From contig JBKEDF010000015.1 of assembly GCA_047975325.1 (NCBI GenBank), positions 1 through 64,000 on the forward strand: 64,000 nucleotides of DNA. Direction: 5' to 3'. Every line of letters starts with the position of its first letter. Position 1 is the first letter of the stretch. Source of the DNA: JBKEDF01 sp047975325 (lineage in GTDB: Bacteria > Pseudomonadota > Alphaproteobacteria > Rhodobacterales > Rhodobacteraceae). Shown here one piece after another: positions 43,690 through 51,516 of this stretch. The notes under the pieces are model-generated. The model was not told where the DNA came from and ran no database searches. It was given only the letters and a program-made list of their open reading frames with translations. The translations under genes and the position numbers were made by a program.

Positions 43690-43843
43690 GGGGTTGTCCT
43701 TCCCGTTTATCCTGTTCGCAACCGCAGCGCCCTGCCATCCATACGGCCCAATCTTGTCCTCAAGGGGTCAGGCAAATCGTGCCATCCTTTTCCCGAAAAC
43801 AAGAATGCCGTAAATGGGGTACATATTCACCGATCGAAAGCCC

Positions 43844-43871
43844 CATTATGACGATTTTCATCGGCATAATG
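43844..43871. promoter_or_regulatory. Palindromic putative operator upstream of the Lrp-type gene
   Basis: CATTATG (43844-43850), 14 bases, CATAATG (43865-43871) is a perfect inverted repeat with 7-bp arms, 22 bases before the lrp start. Partially matching direct copies (ATGACGA) follow each arm. Lrp/AsnC proteins typically bind such sites to control themselves and the divergent gene, here the decarboxylase. Confidence 0.5.
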
Positions 43872-43893
43872 ACGAAACCGAAGGTCAAATTGC

Positions 43894-44325
43894 ATGGATA
43901 ATCTGGATCGCAACATTCTGGCATTGCTGGGCGCGGATGCGCGGATTTCACTGGCGATGCTGGCGCGGCGGTTGCGGGTCGCACGTTCCACCGTTCAGGC
44001 CCGGCTGGAAAGGCTGGAAACCTCGGGCATCATCGCGGGCTACACCGTCAAGCTGGGCGATGCGGGACAACGTGGCAGGCTGCACGCCACTGTCCTTCTG
44101 AATATCGAACCCCGCGCCCAGGCCGCGATCCTGACCCGGTTGAAATCGGTATCCGAGGTCGAACGGATCGCCACTACTTCGGGGCGCTTCGATCTGCTCC
44201 TGCAGGTTTCCGCCCCCAATACCCAGGTGCTCGACCAGGTGCTGGATGAAATCGGCGCACTGACCGGGGTGCGTTCCTCCGAAAGCCTGATCCATCTTTC
44301 CACCAAACTGGACCGCGCGATCTGA
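43894..44325 (+). CDS. Lrp/AsnC-family transcriptional regulator
   Basis: A 143-residue regulator: N-terminal winged HTH (MDNLDRNILALLGADARISLAMLARRLRVARSTVQARLERLE, residues 1-45) and C-terminal RAM/ligand-binding domain (about 65-140: VLLNIEPRAQAAILTRLKSVSEVERI...TTSGRFDLLLQV). AAGG lies about 9 bases before the ATG. Its divergence from the decarboxylase and the palindrome between them suggest it senses an amino acid or polyamine precursor and regulates that gene; this is inference. Confidence 0.92.
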   Translation: MDNLDRNILALLGADARISLAMLARRLRVARSTVQARLERLETSGIIAGYTVKLGDAGQRGRLHATVLLNIEPRAQAAILTRLKSVSEVERIATTSGRFDLLLQVSAPNTQVLDQVLDEIGALTGVRSSESLIHLSTKLDRAI

Positions 44326-44395
44326 TGCACGGGCGCTTTCCCTCCGCCGCCACGCGGGGTAGAACCGCAGCCGAAGCCGGACAGGGATAATCGAC

Positions 44396-47300
44396 ATGCC
44401 GATGGAAAAGACCTTCAACGCCGCCGAGGCCGAACCCCGTATCTTTGCCGCCTGGACCGAAAGCAGGGCATTCGCGGCAGGGGCAAACAAATCCCGCGAT
44501 GAAACCTTTTCCATCATGATCCCGCCGCCCAATGTGACAGGCAGCCTGCATATGGGGCACGCCTTCAACAACACCTTGCAGGATATCCTGACTCGCTGGC
44601 ACCGGATGCGCGGCTTTGATACGCTCTGGCAACCCGGCACCGATCATGCGGGGATTGCCACGCAGATGGTGACCGAACGGGAAATGGCCACCAATCAGGA
44701 ACCTTCCCGGGTTGATATGGGACGCAAAAAGTTCCTTGAAAGAGTTTGGGAACAAAAGAGAAAATCCCGTGGCACAATCATCGGTCAGCTTCAGCGCCTT
44801 GGGGCATCCTGTGACTGGTCACGCGAAGCTTTCACCATGTCCGGCGCGCCCGGCGCACCGAAGGGCGAAGAAGGCAATTTCCATGATGCCGTCATAAAGG
44901 TCTTTGTCGATCTTTATGAAAAGGGTCTCATCTATCGCGGCAAGAGACTGGTCAACTGGGATCCCCATTTCGAAACCGCCATTTCCGATCTCGAAGTGGA
45001 AAATATCGAAGTAGCGGGTCATATGTGGCATTTCAAATACCCGCTCGCGGGCGGGGAAAGCTACGAATATGTCGAAAAGGATGAGGACGGAAACATTACC
45101 CTGCGCGAGATGCGGGATTATATCTCCATCGCAACAACCCGGCCCGAAACCATGCTGGGCGACGGCGCAGTGGCAGTTCATCCGTCAGATGAACGCTACA
45201 CGCCAATAATCGGAAAACTATGTGAAATTCCGGTTGGACTAAAAGAACACCGCCGTCTGATTCCGATCATTACCGATGACTATCCCGACCCCACCTTCGG
45301 CTCCGGCGCGGTAAAGATCACCGGGGCACATGATTTCAACGATTATGGCGTGGCCAAGCGTGGGAATATCCCCTGCTACAGGTTGATGGACACCCGCGCG
45401 CAGATGCGTGCCGATGGCACCCCCTATAGCGAGGCCGCAACAACCGCGCTGGCCGTCGCGCAGGGTGAGGCCACGCTGACGGAGACCGAAACTGATGCGC
45501 TGAACCTCGTGCCCGATCATCTGCGCGGGCTTGACCGGTTTGAGGCGCGCAAACGCGTGGTGGAGGAAATCACCGCCGAAGGCCTCGCCGTCATGACCCT
45601 TGCCTCCGATCCCCGTCTGGGCAAGACCGCGCTGAAACCCGGCGCCGAAGGGGCCGATGCAGCGGTTCCGCTGGTCGAGGCAAAAGCCATCACCCAACCC
45701 TTCGGAGATCGCTCCAAGGTGGTGATCGAACCGATGTTGACCGATCAGTGGTTCGTCGATACCGACCGGATCGTCGGCCCCGCCCTTGATGCCGTACGCA
45801 AGGGCAAAACCCGGATCCTGCCTGAACGCGATGAAAAGGTTTATTTCCACTGGCTTGAAAATATCGAACCATGGTGCATTTCACGCCAGCTTTGGTGGGG
45901 GCATCAGATTCCGGTCTGGTACGGGCTTGATATCTGGCCCACGGGGTTTCGCGATGACGAAGGCGACAATGCGCTTGATGAGGTCGAAATCTTCGAACTG
46001 CTGGAGGAAGGCGCCTTCAATCACGCCGATCCCGTGCATCACTGCGCCGCGGACCTTGAAACCGTAACACGCAAGTTTCTCGATGATATCGGCCCGCTGC
46101 CCATGCCGCTCAATCATGCGCGCATCATCGAAGTGGCAAACCGGCACGAGGCGGTGGAGGCGCTCGCCTCTGCCCTGGCCGACTATAACCTCAGTCAGGA
46201 TCCCACCCATCTGGTTTATCCGATCTGGCGCGATGAGGATGTGCTCGACACCTGGTTTTCCTCCGGTCTCTGGCCCATCGGCACCCTGGGCTGGCCCGAG
46301 GACACACCCGAACTTCGCCGCTATTTCCCGACATCGACCCTGATTACCGGTTTCGACATCATCTTCTTCTGGGTTGCGCGGATGATGATGATGCAGCTTG
46401 CCGTGGTCGGCGAGATCCCCTTTCGCGATGTCTATGTTCATGCCCTGGTTCGTGATGAAAAGGGCAAGAAAATGTCGAAAAGCCTTGGGAATGTGCTTGA
46501 CCCGCTGGATCTGATCGATGAATTCGGCGCCGATGCCGTACGCTTCACGCTGACGGCAATGGCGGCAATGGGCCGCGATCTGCGGCTTTCGCGGGATCGG
46601 ATCGCGGGCTACCGCAATTTTACCACCAAGCTCTGGAACGCCTGCCGTTTCGCCGAAATGAACGGCGTCTGGGACGATCATGCCACGCAATCCGCTCCGC
46701 CGCATCCGCAGGCCACAGCAAACCGCTGGATCATCGGCGAAACCGTGAAAGCGCTGCACGAGGTTGACACCGCCCTTGCCGACTACCGTTTCGATCAGGC
46801 CGCCTCTGCGCTTTATGCCTTTACCTGGGGCAAGGTTTGCGACTGGTATGTGGAATTCGCCAAACCCCTTTTTGACGGCGATGATGCTGCGGAAACCCGT
46901 GCCACCATGGCCTGGGTTCTTGACCAATGCATGATCCTTCTGCACCCGTTCATGCCCTTCATCACCGAAGAATTGTGGTCCACCACGGGCAAGCGCGCGC
47001 AGATGCTGGTCCATGCCGACTGGCCTGAACTGGATGCATCCCTGATCGACGCCCCGTCCATGCGGGAAATGACCTGGGTAACCGGATTGATTGACGATAT
47101 CCGTTCCGCCCGTGCCCAGTTGCATGTTCCGGCAGGGCTGAAGGTTGCGCTTTTGCGGGTTGGCCTCGATAAGGCCGCCCGCAGCGCCTATGACCAGAAT
47201 GCCGCCCTCATTGCGCGGCTGGCCCGGATCGAAAGGACCGAAGACGCCGCAACTGCCCCGAAGGGCGCGATCACCATCGCCGCCGAAGGCGGGCTTTTCG

Positions 47301-47533
47301 CCATTCCCCTCGAAGGTCTGATCGATGTGACCGAGGAAAAGGCCCGGCTGGAAAAAACCCTCGCCCGGCTGGAAAAGGATCTTGGTGGTCTGCGTGCCCG
47401 GCTCGACAATCCCAAATTCATCGCCAATGCCAGCCCGGAAGTGGTTGAGGAATCCCGTGCCAAGCTGGTTCAGGGGCAGGAGGAAACGGCAAAGCTATCC
47501 ACCGCCCTTGCACGGCTTGCCGAAATCCTCTGA
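44396..47533 (+). CDS. valS: Valyl-tRNA synthetase
   Basis: A class I aminoacyl-tRNA synthetase of 1045 residues; the family usually runs about 900-1000. The HIGH motif reads PPPNVTGSLHMGHAFNNT (about residues 43-60) and the KMSKS motif is GKKMSKSLGNVLDPLD in the middle. The editing domain lies between (ISIATTRPETMLGDGAVAVHP). The C terminus is a coiled coil (TEEKARLEKTLARLEKDLGGLRARLDN...), as in bacterial ValRS. It stands alone on the + strand, 70 bases after the regulator. Confidence 0.98.
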   Translation: MPMEKTFNAAEAEPRIFAAWTESRAFAAGANKSRDETFSIMIPPPNVTGSLHMGHAFNNTLQDILTRWHRMRGFDTLWQPGTDHAGIATQMVTEREMATNQEPSRVDMGRKKFLERVWEQKRKSRGTIIGQLQRLGASCDWSREAFTMSGAPGAPKGEEGNFHDAVIKVFVDLYEKGLIYRGKRLVNWDPHFETAISDLEVENIEVAGHMWHFKYPLAGGESYEYVEKDEDGNITLREMRDYISIATTRPETMLGDGAVAVHPSDERYTPIIGKLCEIPVGLKEHRRLIPIITDDYPDPTFGSGAVKITGAHDFNDYGVAKRGNIPCYRLMDTRAQMRADGTPYSEAATTALAVAQGEATLTETETDALNLVPDHLRGLDRFEARKRVVEEITAEGLAVMTLASDPRLGKTALKPGAEGADAAVPLVEAKAITQPFGDRSKVVIEPMLTDQWFVDTDRIVGPALDAVRKGKTRILPERDEKVYFHWLENIEPWCISRQLWWGHQIPVWYGLDIWPTGFRDDEGDNALDEVEIFELLEEGAFNHADPVHHCAADLETVTRKFLDDIGPLPMPLNHARIIEVANRHEAVEALASALADYNLSQDPTHLVYPIWRDEDVLDTWFSSGLWPIGTLGWPEDTPELRRYFPTSTLITGFDIIFFWVARMMMMQLAVVGEIPFRDVYVHALVRDEKGKKMSKSLGNVLDPLDLIDEFGADAVRFTLTAMAAMGRDLRLSRDRIAGYRNFTTKLWNACRFAEMNGVWDDHATQSAPPHPQATANRWIIGETVKALHEVDTALADYRFDQAASALYAFTWGKVCDWYVEFAKPLFDGDDAAETRATMAWVLDQCMILLHPFMPFITEELWSTTGKRAQMLVHADWPELDASLIDAPSMREMTWVTGLIDDIRSARAQLHVPAGLKVALLRVGLDKAARSAYDQNAALIARLARIERTEDAATAPKGAITIAAEGGLFAIPLEGLIDVTEEKARLEKTLARLEKDLGGLRARLDNPKFIANASPEVVEESRAKLVQGQEETAKLSTALARLAEIL

Positions 47534-47571
47534 TCTTTCCCTTGGCAGAAATACCCCGGGGGGTAAGGATT

Positions 47572-47606
47572 GCCCCCGCAAATCCAGGGGGCAGACAGCC
47601 CCCTTT
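47572..47606 (+). promoter_or_regulatory. Three-arm alternative hairpin ahead of the aminotransferase
   Basis: GCCCCC (47572-47577), GGGGGC (47587-47592) and GCCCCC (47598-47603) are followed by TTT. The middle arm can pair with either outer arm, so two hairpins exclude each other; the second resembles a weak terminator. It lies between valS and the aminotransferase gene and could be the valS terminator or an attenuator. Confidence 0.35.
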
Positions 47607-47621
47607 GCCGGGAGACAACCG

Positions 47622-48734
47622 ATGACCACGCCCCGTTTCACCCGCCTTGCCCAGGGCCTTCCCGCTTCCGTCCCCTTTGTCGGGCCCGAGGCCCAGGAAA
47701 GGAAGATGGGCCACGCCTTCATCGCGCGCCTCGGTGCCAATGAAAGCGTCTTCGGCCCCTCCCCCAACGCCATTGCCGCAATGGAAAAGGCCGCCCGCGA
47801 TGTCTGGATGTATGGCGACCCCGAAAACCATAACCTGCGTCACGCGCTGGCCGCCCATCATGGGGTCGCCCCGGAAAATATCTGCATCGGGGAAGGTATT
47901 GACGGGCTTCTGGGTTATCTTACCCGCCTTACCGTCACCGAGGGCGATACCGTTGTCACCTCCGATGGTGCCTATCCCACCTTCAACTTCCATGTTGCGG
48001 GTTTTGGCGGGGTACTGCACAAGGCCCCCTATCGGGATGATCATGAAGATCCCGAGGCATTGCTGGAACTGGCGCACCGGCATCGCCCCAGGTTGATCTA
48101 TCTTGCCAATCCTGACAATCCGATGGGCAGCCACCATCCCGCTGCACGCATTGAGGCGATGCTTGATCAACTCCCCGATGGGACGTTGCTGATACTGGAT
48201 GAAGCCTATATCGACCTTGCCCCTGAAGGCACCGCCCCCCGAATTGCGCCCGGGGATCCCCGGGTGATCCGGTTTCGCACCTTTTCCAAGGGCTATGGCA
48301 TGGCGGGGCTGCGCGTGGGCTATGGGATCGGTGCGCCCGATCTGATCCGCAACTTTGACAAGGTGCGCAATCATTTTGGTATGGGGCGCATCGCACAGGC
48401 GGGCGCATTGGCGGCCCTTGCCGATCAGGAATGGCTGCACGCGGTTCGCCAGAACATCACCGCCGCCCGCGAAAGCTTTGGCGCCGTAGCGCGCCAGAAC
48501 GGCCTGACACCCCTGCCATCCGCCACAAATTTCCTGACCATGGATTGCGGCGCAGATGGGGATTTCGCCCGCTCAGTGCTGGCGGCACTGGCCGATGAGG
48601 GTGTCTTCGTTCGCATGCCTTTCGTTGCGCCGCAGGATCGCTGTATCCGCGTGAGCCTCGGCGACGCCCCCGCGCTGGAGGCTTTCGGCAGGGCGCTCCC
48701 CATCGCCCTTGCACGCGCAGGACAGGCCGGATGA
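47622..48734 (+). CDS. HisC-like class I/II aminotransferase
   Basis: A PLP-dependent aminotransferase of 370 residues with the histidinol-phosphate aminotransferase architecture: ARLGANESVFGPSPNAIAAM near the N terminus, LIYLANPDNPMGSHH, LLILDEAYIDL and the PLP-lysine segment VIRFRTFSKGYGMAGLRVGYGIG. Close relatives act on histidinol phosphate, aromatic amino acids or others, so no symbol is assigned. The start at 47622 is preceded by GGGAGAC; earlier in-frame codons lie inside valS. Confidence 0.88.
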   Translation: MTTPRFTRLAQGLPASVPFVGPEAQERKMGHAFIARLGANESVFGPSPNAIAAMEKAARDVWMYGDPENHNLRHALAAHHGVAPENICIGEGIDGLLGYLTRLTVTEGDTVVTSDGAYPTFNFHVAGFGGVLHKAPYRDDHEDPEALLELAHRHRPRLIYLANPDNPMGSHHPAARIEAMLDQLPDGTLLILDEAYIDLAPEGTAPRIAPGDPRVIRFRTFSKGYGMAGLRVGYGIGAPDLIRNFDKVRNHFGMGRIAQAGALAALADQEWLHAVRQNITAARESFGAVARQNGLTPLPSATNFLTMDCGADGDFARSVLAALADEGVFVRMPFVAPQDRCIRVSLGDAPALEAFGRALPIALARAGQAG

Positions 48735-48735
48735 G

Positions 48736-48781
48736 CCTGAAAAATCCCACCATTTACCAGCCCAAATGGCGTCTTTTCAGG
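48736..48781. terminator. Bidirectional hairpin between convergent genes
   Basis: CCTGAAAA (48736-48743) pairs with TTTTCAGG (48774-48781), and inside it CCATTT (48750-48755) pairs with AAATGG (48764-48769). The long imperfect stem separates the aminotransferase gene from the oppositely oriented phosphoesterase gene and overlaps the latter's stop. A/T runs at both stem ends suit termination in both directions. Confidence 0.55.
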
Positions 48782-49649
48782 AAAGATCGATGATCGTGAT
48801 CTCCGGCGGCATACCAAAACGTACGGGCATGATCGAACAGCCAATCCCCCCCGATACGACAAGATCCCGCGCGCCTTCCCGGACATGCCCCCAGGCATAG
48901 CGATTGCCATATCGTGACGGGACCATCGGTGACCAGCCAAGCAACCGGACCTGCCCGCCATGTGTGTGCCCCGACAGCGTAAGGCAAACACGATCCGGGA
49001 TTTTCGGAAAGATATCCGGCTCATGCGCCATCAGGACCACCGGGGCATCATCGGTAATCTTCGCCAATGTGCCGGGCAGATCATCCAGTCCGCGAAACCC
49101 TCGCAGCGTGCGCAGGGCAAGTTGATCCTCCAGCCCTGCCAGCCAGAATCCATCCACCCGCACCGCGCTGTTGGACAGCACGGCAATCCCCGCATTCCGA
49201 AACGCCTCGGCATAAAGATTTGGACCACCGCCACGTCTTTGCGCCTCCCGGTCATCCCACCAGTCATGATTTCCCAGAATGGCATAGGTTCCCAACCGCC
49301 CCCGTGCCTGTGCCATGATCGGGGCGGCATCAACAACTCCTACCGGGCGGGAGATGAAACGATGCCCGGCCGTATAATCGCCCAAGTAAAGCACAAGGTC
49401 CGGCGCCAGCGCATTGACCCGTCCCACGATCCGTTTGAGCCGGGCAAGCCCGATATAGGGTTCACCCAGATGCAGATCCGCAAGGGCAACAATGCGCAAA
49501 GACCCGCCCGTCCAGCCGGTCGGGGAAAGGCGCCATAGCTGCTCGCGCAACCGCAAGGCGGGTTCCGCCCCAAAAGCGTAACCCCCAAGGGTCAGCCCCG
49601 CCAGCACCGTTCCGGCAACCCCCTTCAGGAAACCACGGCGCGTAATCAC
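48777..49649 (-). CDS. Exported metallophosphoesterase (tandem copy 2)
   Basis: A calcineurin-like phosphoesterase of 290 residues. It begins with a twin-arginine-type signal (MITRRGFLKGVAGTVLAGL...), so it acts outside the cytoplasm or at the membrane. Metal-binding motifs in order: ALADLHLG, LVLYLGDYTAGH, AILGNHDWWD, LMAHEPDIF, LSGHTHGGQ, and the YaeI-like C terminus VVSGGIGCSIMPVRFGMPPEITIIDL. Substrates of the family include phospholipid or UDP-sugar diesters. It overlaps the preceding paralogue by 4 bases. Confidence 0.88.
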   Translation of the reverse strand: MITRRGFLKGVAGTVLAGLTLGGYAFGAEPALRLREQLWRLSPTGWTGGSLRIVALADLHLGEPYIGLARLKRIVGRVNALAPDLVLYLGDYTAGHRFISRPVGVVDAAPIMAQARGRLGTYAILGNHDWWDDREAQRRGGGPNLYAEAFRNAGIAVLSNSAVRVDGFWLAGLEDQLALRTLRGFRGLDDLPGTLAKITDDAPVVLMAHEPDIFPKIPDRVCLTLSGHTHGGQVRLLGWSPMVPSRYGNRYAWGHVREGARDLVVSGGIGCSIMPVRFGMPPEITIIDLS

Positions 49650-50512
49650 TCACCCAGCTCGATCACGGTAATTTCGGGGGGCATGCCGACCCGCACCGGC
49701 AGCCCCGAATTGCCCACCCCGGCAGAAACCACAAGATCCCGGCCATCTTCACGGATATGTCCGTAGGCATAACGCGTGCCATGTGCCGAAGGTACATGCG
49801 GTGTCCAGCCGAAAAGCTTGATCTGGCCACCATGGGTATGGCCCGAAATTACCAGCGAAACGGGTGGCTTTTCAATGAAGATGTCAGGTTCATGCGCCAT
49901 CAGGATCACCGGGGCATCATCGTTGATCTGCGCCAGTGTGGCCGGTAGGTCATCCACCCCTTCCTTGCGCCCGGGCCCGTGTTTCGGCCCGAAGGCCCAT
50001 TGTGAACCCAGCCCCGCCAACCAGAAGGGCCGGTTACCCGAGGTCATGCGGATTGCCTTGTTTTCCAGAATCGGGATGCCATGCTTCTCGAAGATCTGTT
50101 CCGTTTCCGTCGGTCCGCTGCGATGCAATTGCGCACGCGGATCATCCCACCATTCATGATTGCCCTGCACCGCGAAAACCCCCATTGGGGCTTCCAGCGC
50201 GGCAAAGATCGGGGCCATTTCCTGAATGGTGACCTTTTCCCCCTGCAACAGGTGGGAGGCGCGATAATCCCCCAGAAGCAGGATCATGTCGCCGCCAAGC
50301 GCATTGGCCTGTTCGACAACCCGCTTGATTCGCCCCGGGGGCATGATCGGACGTGACCCATGCACATCGGCGACCACCACCAGCCGCAATTTCAACCCTT
50401 CGGTCCAATTTTGCGGTGTAAATGACCAAGTCTTCACCCGTAGCGGATGATCGCCAAATCCCATCCGCGCCCGCAGGGGCAGGCGCGGATTATCCTGTTT
50501 TCGCTTGCGCAT
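49646..50512 (-). CDS. Metallophosphoesterase (tandem copy 1)
   Basis: A 288-residue paralogue of the next gene with the same motif series: VVADVHGS, ILLLGDYRASH, AVQGNHEWWD, LMAHEPDIF, ISGHTHGGQ and VVSAGVGNSGLPVRVGMPPEITVIEL. Unlike its neighbour it has no hydrophobic signal; the N terminus is basic (MRKRKQDNPRLPLRARMG). The first metal motif has His-Gly-Ser instead of His-Leu-Gly. It lies 6 bases after sodB's end region in the same direction (sodB stop at 50519), so sodB and both copies may be cotranscribed. Confidence 0.87.
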   Translation of the reverse strand: MRKRKQDNPRLPLRARMGFGDHPLRVKTWSFTPQNWTEGLKLRLVVVADVHGSRPIMPPGRIKRVVEQANALGGDMILLLGDYRASHLLQGEKVTIQEMAPIFAALEAPMGVFAVQGNHEWWDDPRAQLHRSGPTETEQIFEKHGIPILENKAIRMTSGNRPFWLAGLGSQWAFGPKHGPGRKEGVDDLPATLAQINDDAPVILMAHEPDIFIEKPPVSLVISGHTHGGQIKLFGWTPHVPSAHGTRYAYGHIREDGRDLVVSAGVGNSGLPVRVGMPPEITVIELGE

Positions 50513-50518
50513 ATCCCC

Positions 50519-51121
50519 TCAGAGGCGCGCAGCAACCGCTTCCCAGTTGACCAGCTTGTCCAGGAAGTTGCTCAGATAAGCCGGGCGCTTGTTGCGGAAG
50601 TCGATATAGTAGGAATGTTCCCAGACATCACAGCCCAGAAGCGCGGTTTGCCCGAAACAAAGCGGGTTCACACCGTTTTCCGTCTTGGTGACCTTGAGGC
50701 TGCCATCAGCATCCTTGACCAGCCATGCCCAGCCGGAACCAAACTGGCCCGCACCCGCAGCGGCAAATTCCTCCTTGAACTTGGCGACGGATCCGAAGGA
50801 TTCGGTCAATGCCTTTTCCAGGGCGCCCGGGATCGCCTTGTTTTCACCCGGCCCCATGATTTCCCAGAACAGGTTATGGTTCCAGTGCTGCGAAGCATTG
50901 TTGAAAATACCATTCTGGGCCACCGCACCTGCCTGGTAGGTTCCCTTGACGATATCCTCCAGCGATTTTGAATCCCATTCCGTCCCGGCAATCAGCTTGC
51001 TGCCATTGTCGACATAGGCCTTGTGGTGAATGTCATGATGGAATTCCAGGGTCTCCCTGGACATGCCCAAAGGCGCAAGCGCATCATGGGAATAGGGGAG
51101 ATCGGGAAGCGTGAAAGCCAT
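50519..51121 (-). CDS. sodB: Superoxide dismutase (Fe/Mn family)
   Basis: Converts superoxide to hydrogen peroxide and oxygen. It is 200 residues. Metal ligands are the histidines in EFHHDIHHKAYVDN and SQHWNHNLFW and the Asp/His in LLGCDVWEHSYYIDFRNKRP. Features such as the AGQFGSGWAWLV stretch (Gln in the second shell from the N-terminal-half side) suggest an iron-type enzyme. MAFTLPDLPY at 51121 is the natural start, after GAAAGGAAACG. Longer in-frame starts upstream would translate a non-coding leader. Confidence 0.95.
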   Translation of the reverse strand: MAFTLPDLPYSHDALAPLGMSRETLEFHHDIHHKAYVDNGSKLIAGTEWDSKSLEDIVKGTYQAGAVAQNGIFNNASQHWNHNLFWEIMGPGENKAIPGALEKALTESFGSVAKFKEEFAAAGAGQFGSGWAWLVKDADGSLKVTKTENGVNPLCFGQTALLGCDVWEHSYYIDFRNKRPAYLSNFLDKLVNWEAVAARL

Positions 51122-51182
51122 AGCGTTTCCTTTCGAAAGCTTACGTGAACTGCCCGAATAAGGCCTTTTCGTCCCCCGGAGG

Positions 51183-51384
51183 TCAAGGGGCGGCAACAGA
51201 TATTTCTGCGCGGAACACGGCATGCGCCGATATCCCCTCAAGGCCCGGCGTTTCACGCAGCACCGCATGGCGCGGAACAGCCCCCTCCCCCGCAAACAGA
51301 TTTTGCAATCCGGGCAAATAGGCGCGGGTCCGATGCTGTTCGTGATTGAACTCCGTATCGTGTTGCAGTAGGGAAAGTTTCGTT
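51183..51384 (-). pseudogene. Possible gene remnant between sodB and tRNA-Gly
   Basis: A reverse-strand reading frame ends at 51183 and reads coding-like for about 55 codons (HEQHRTRAYLPGLQNLFAG..., ETPGLEGISAHAVFRAEISVAAP) with sensible codon bias. No start codon or Shine-Dalgarno site is visible before it reaches the tRNA-Gly gene on the other strand. It could be the 3' end of a gene truncated at the tRNA. I recognise no family. Apart from this and the tRNA, 51122-51516 shows only the sodB leader. Confidence 0.3.
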
Positions 51385-51459
51385 GCGGGTATCGTATAGT
51401 GGTTATTACATGGGCTTCCCAAGCCTAGGAGGCGGGTTCGATTCCCGCTACCCGCTCCA
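51385..51459 (+). tRNA. tRNA-Gly(CCC)
   Basis: Acceptor GCGGGTA/TACCCGC, D-arm TCGTATAGTGGTTATTA, anticodon loop TTCCCAA (CCC, reads GGG), T-loop GGTTCGATTCC, and an encoded 3' CCA. Length 75 bases. Confidence 0.95.
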
Positions 51460-51516
51460 TCCCAGACATTTCAGGCACACCGATCCTTCTGGACCCCAAG
51501 GGCAACGGCATGGTTT

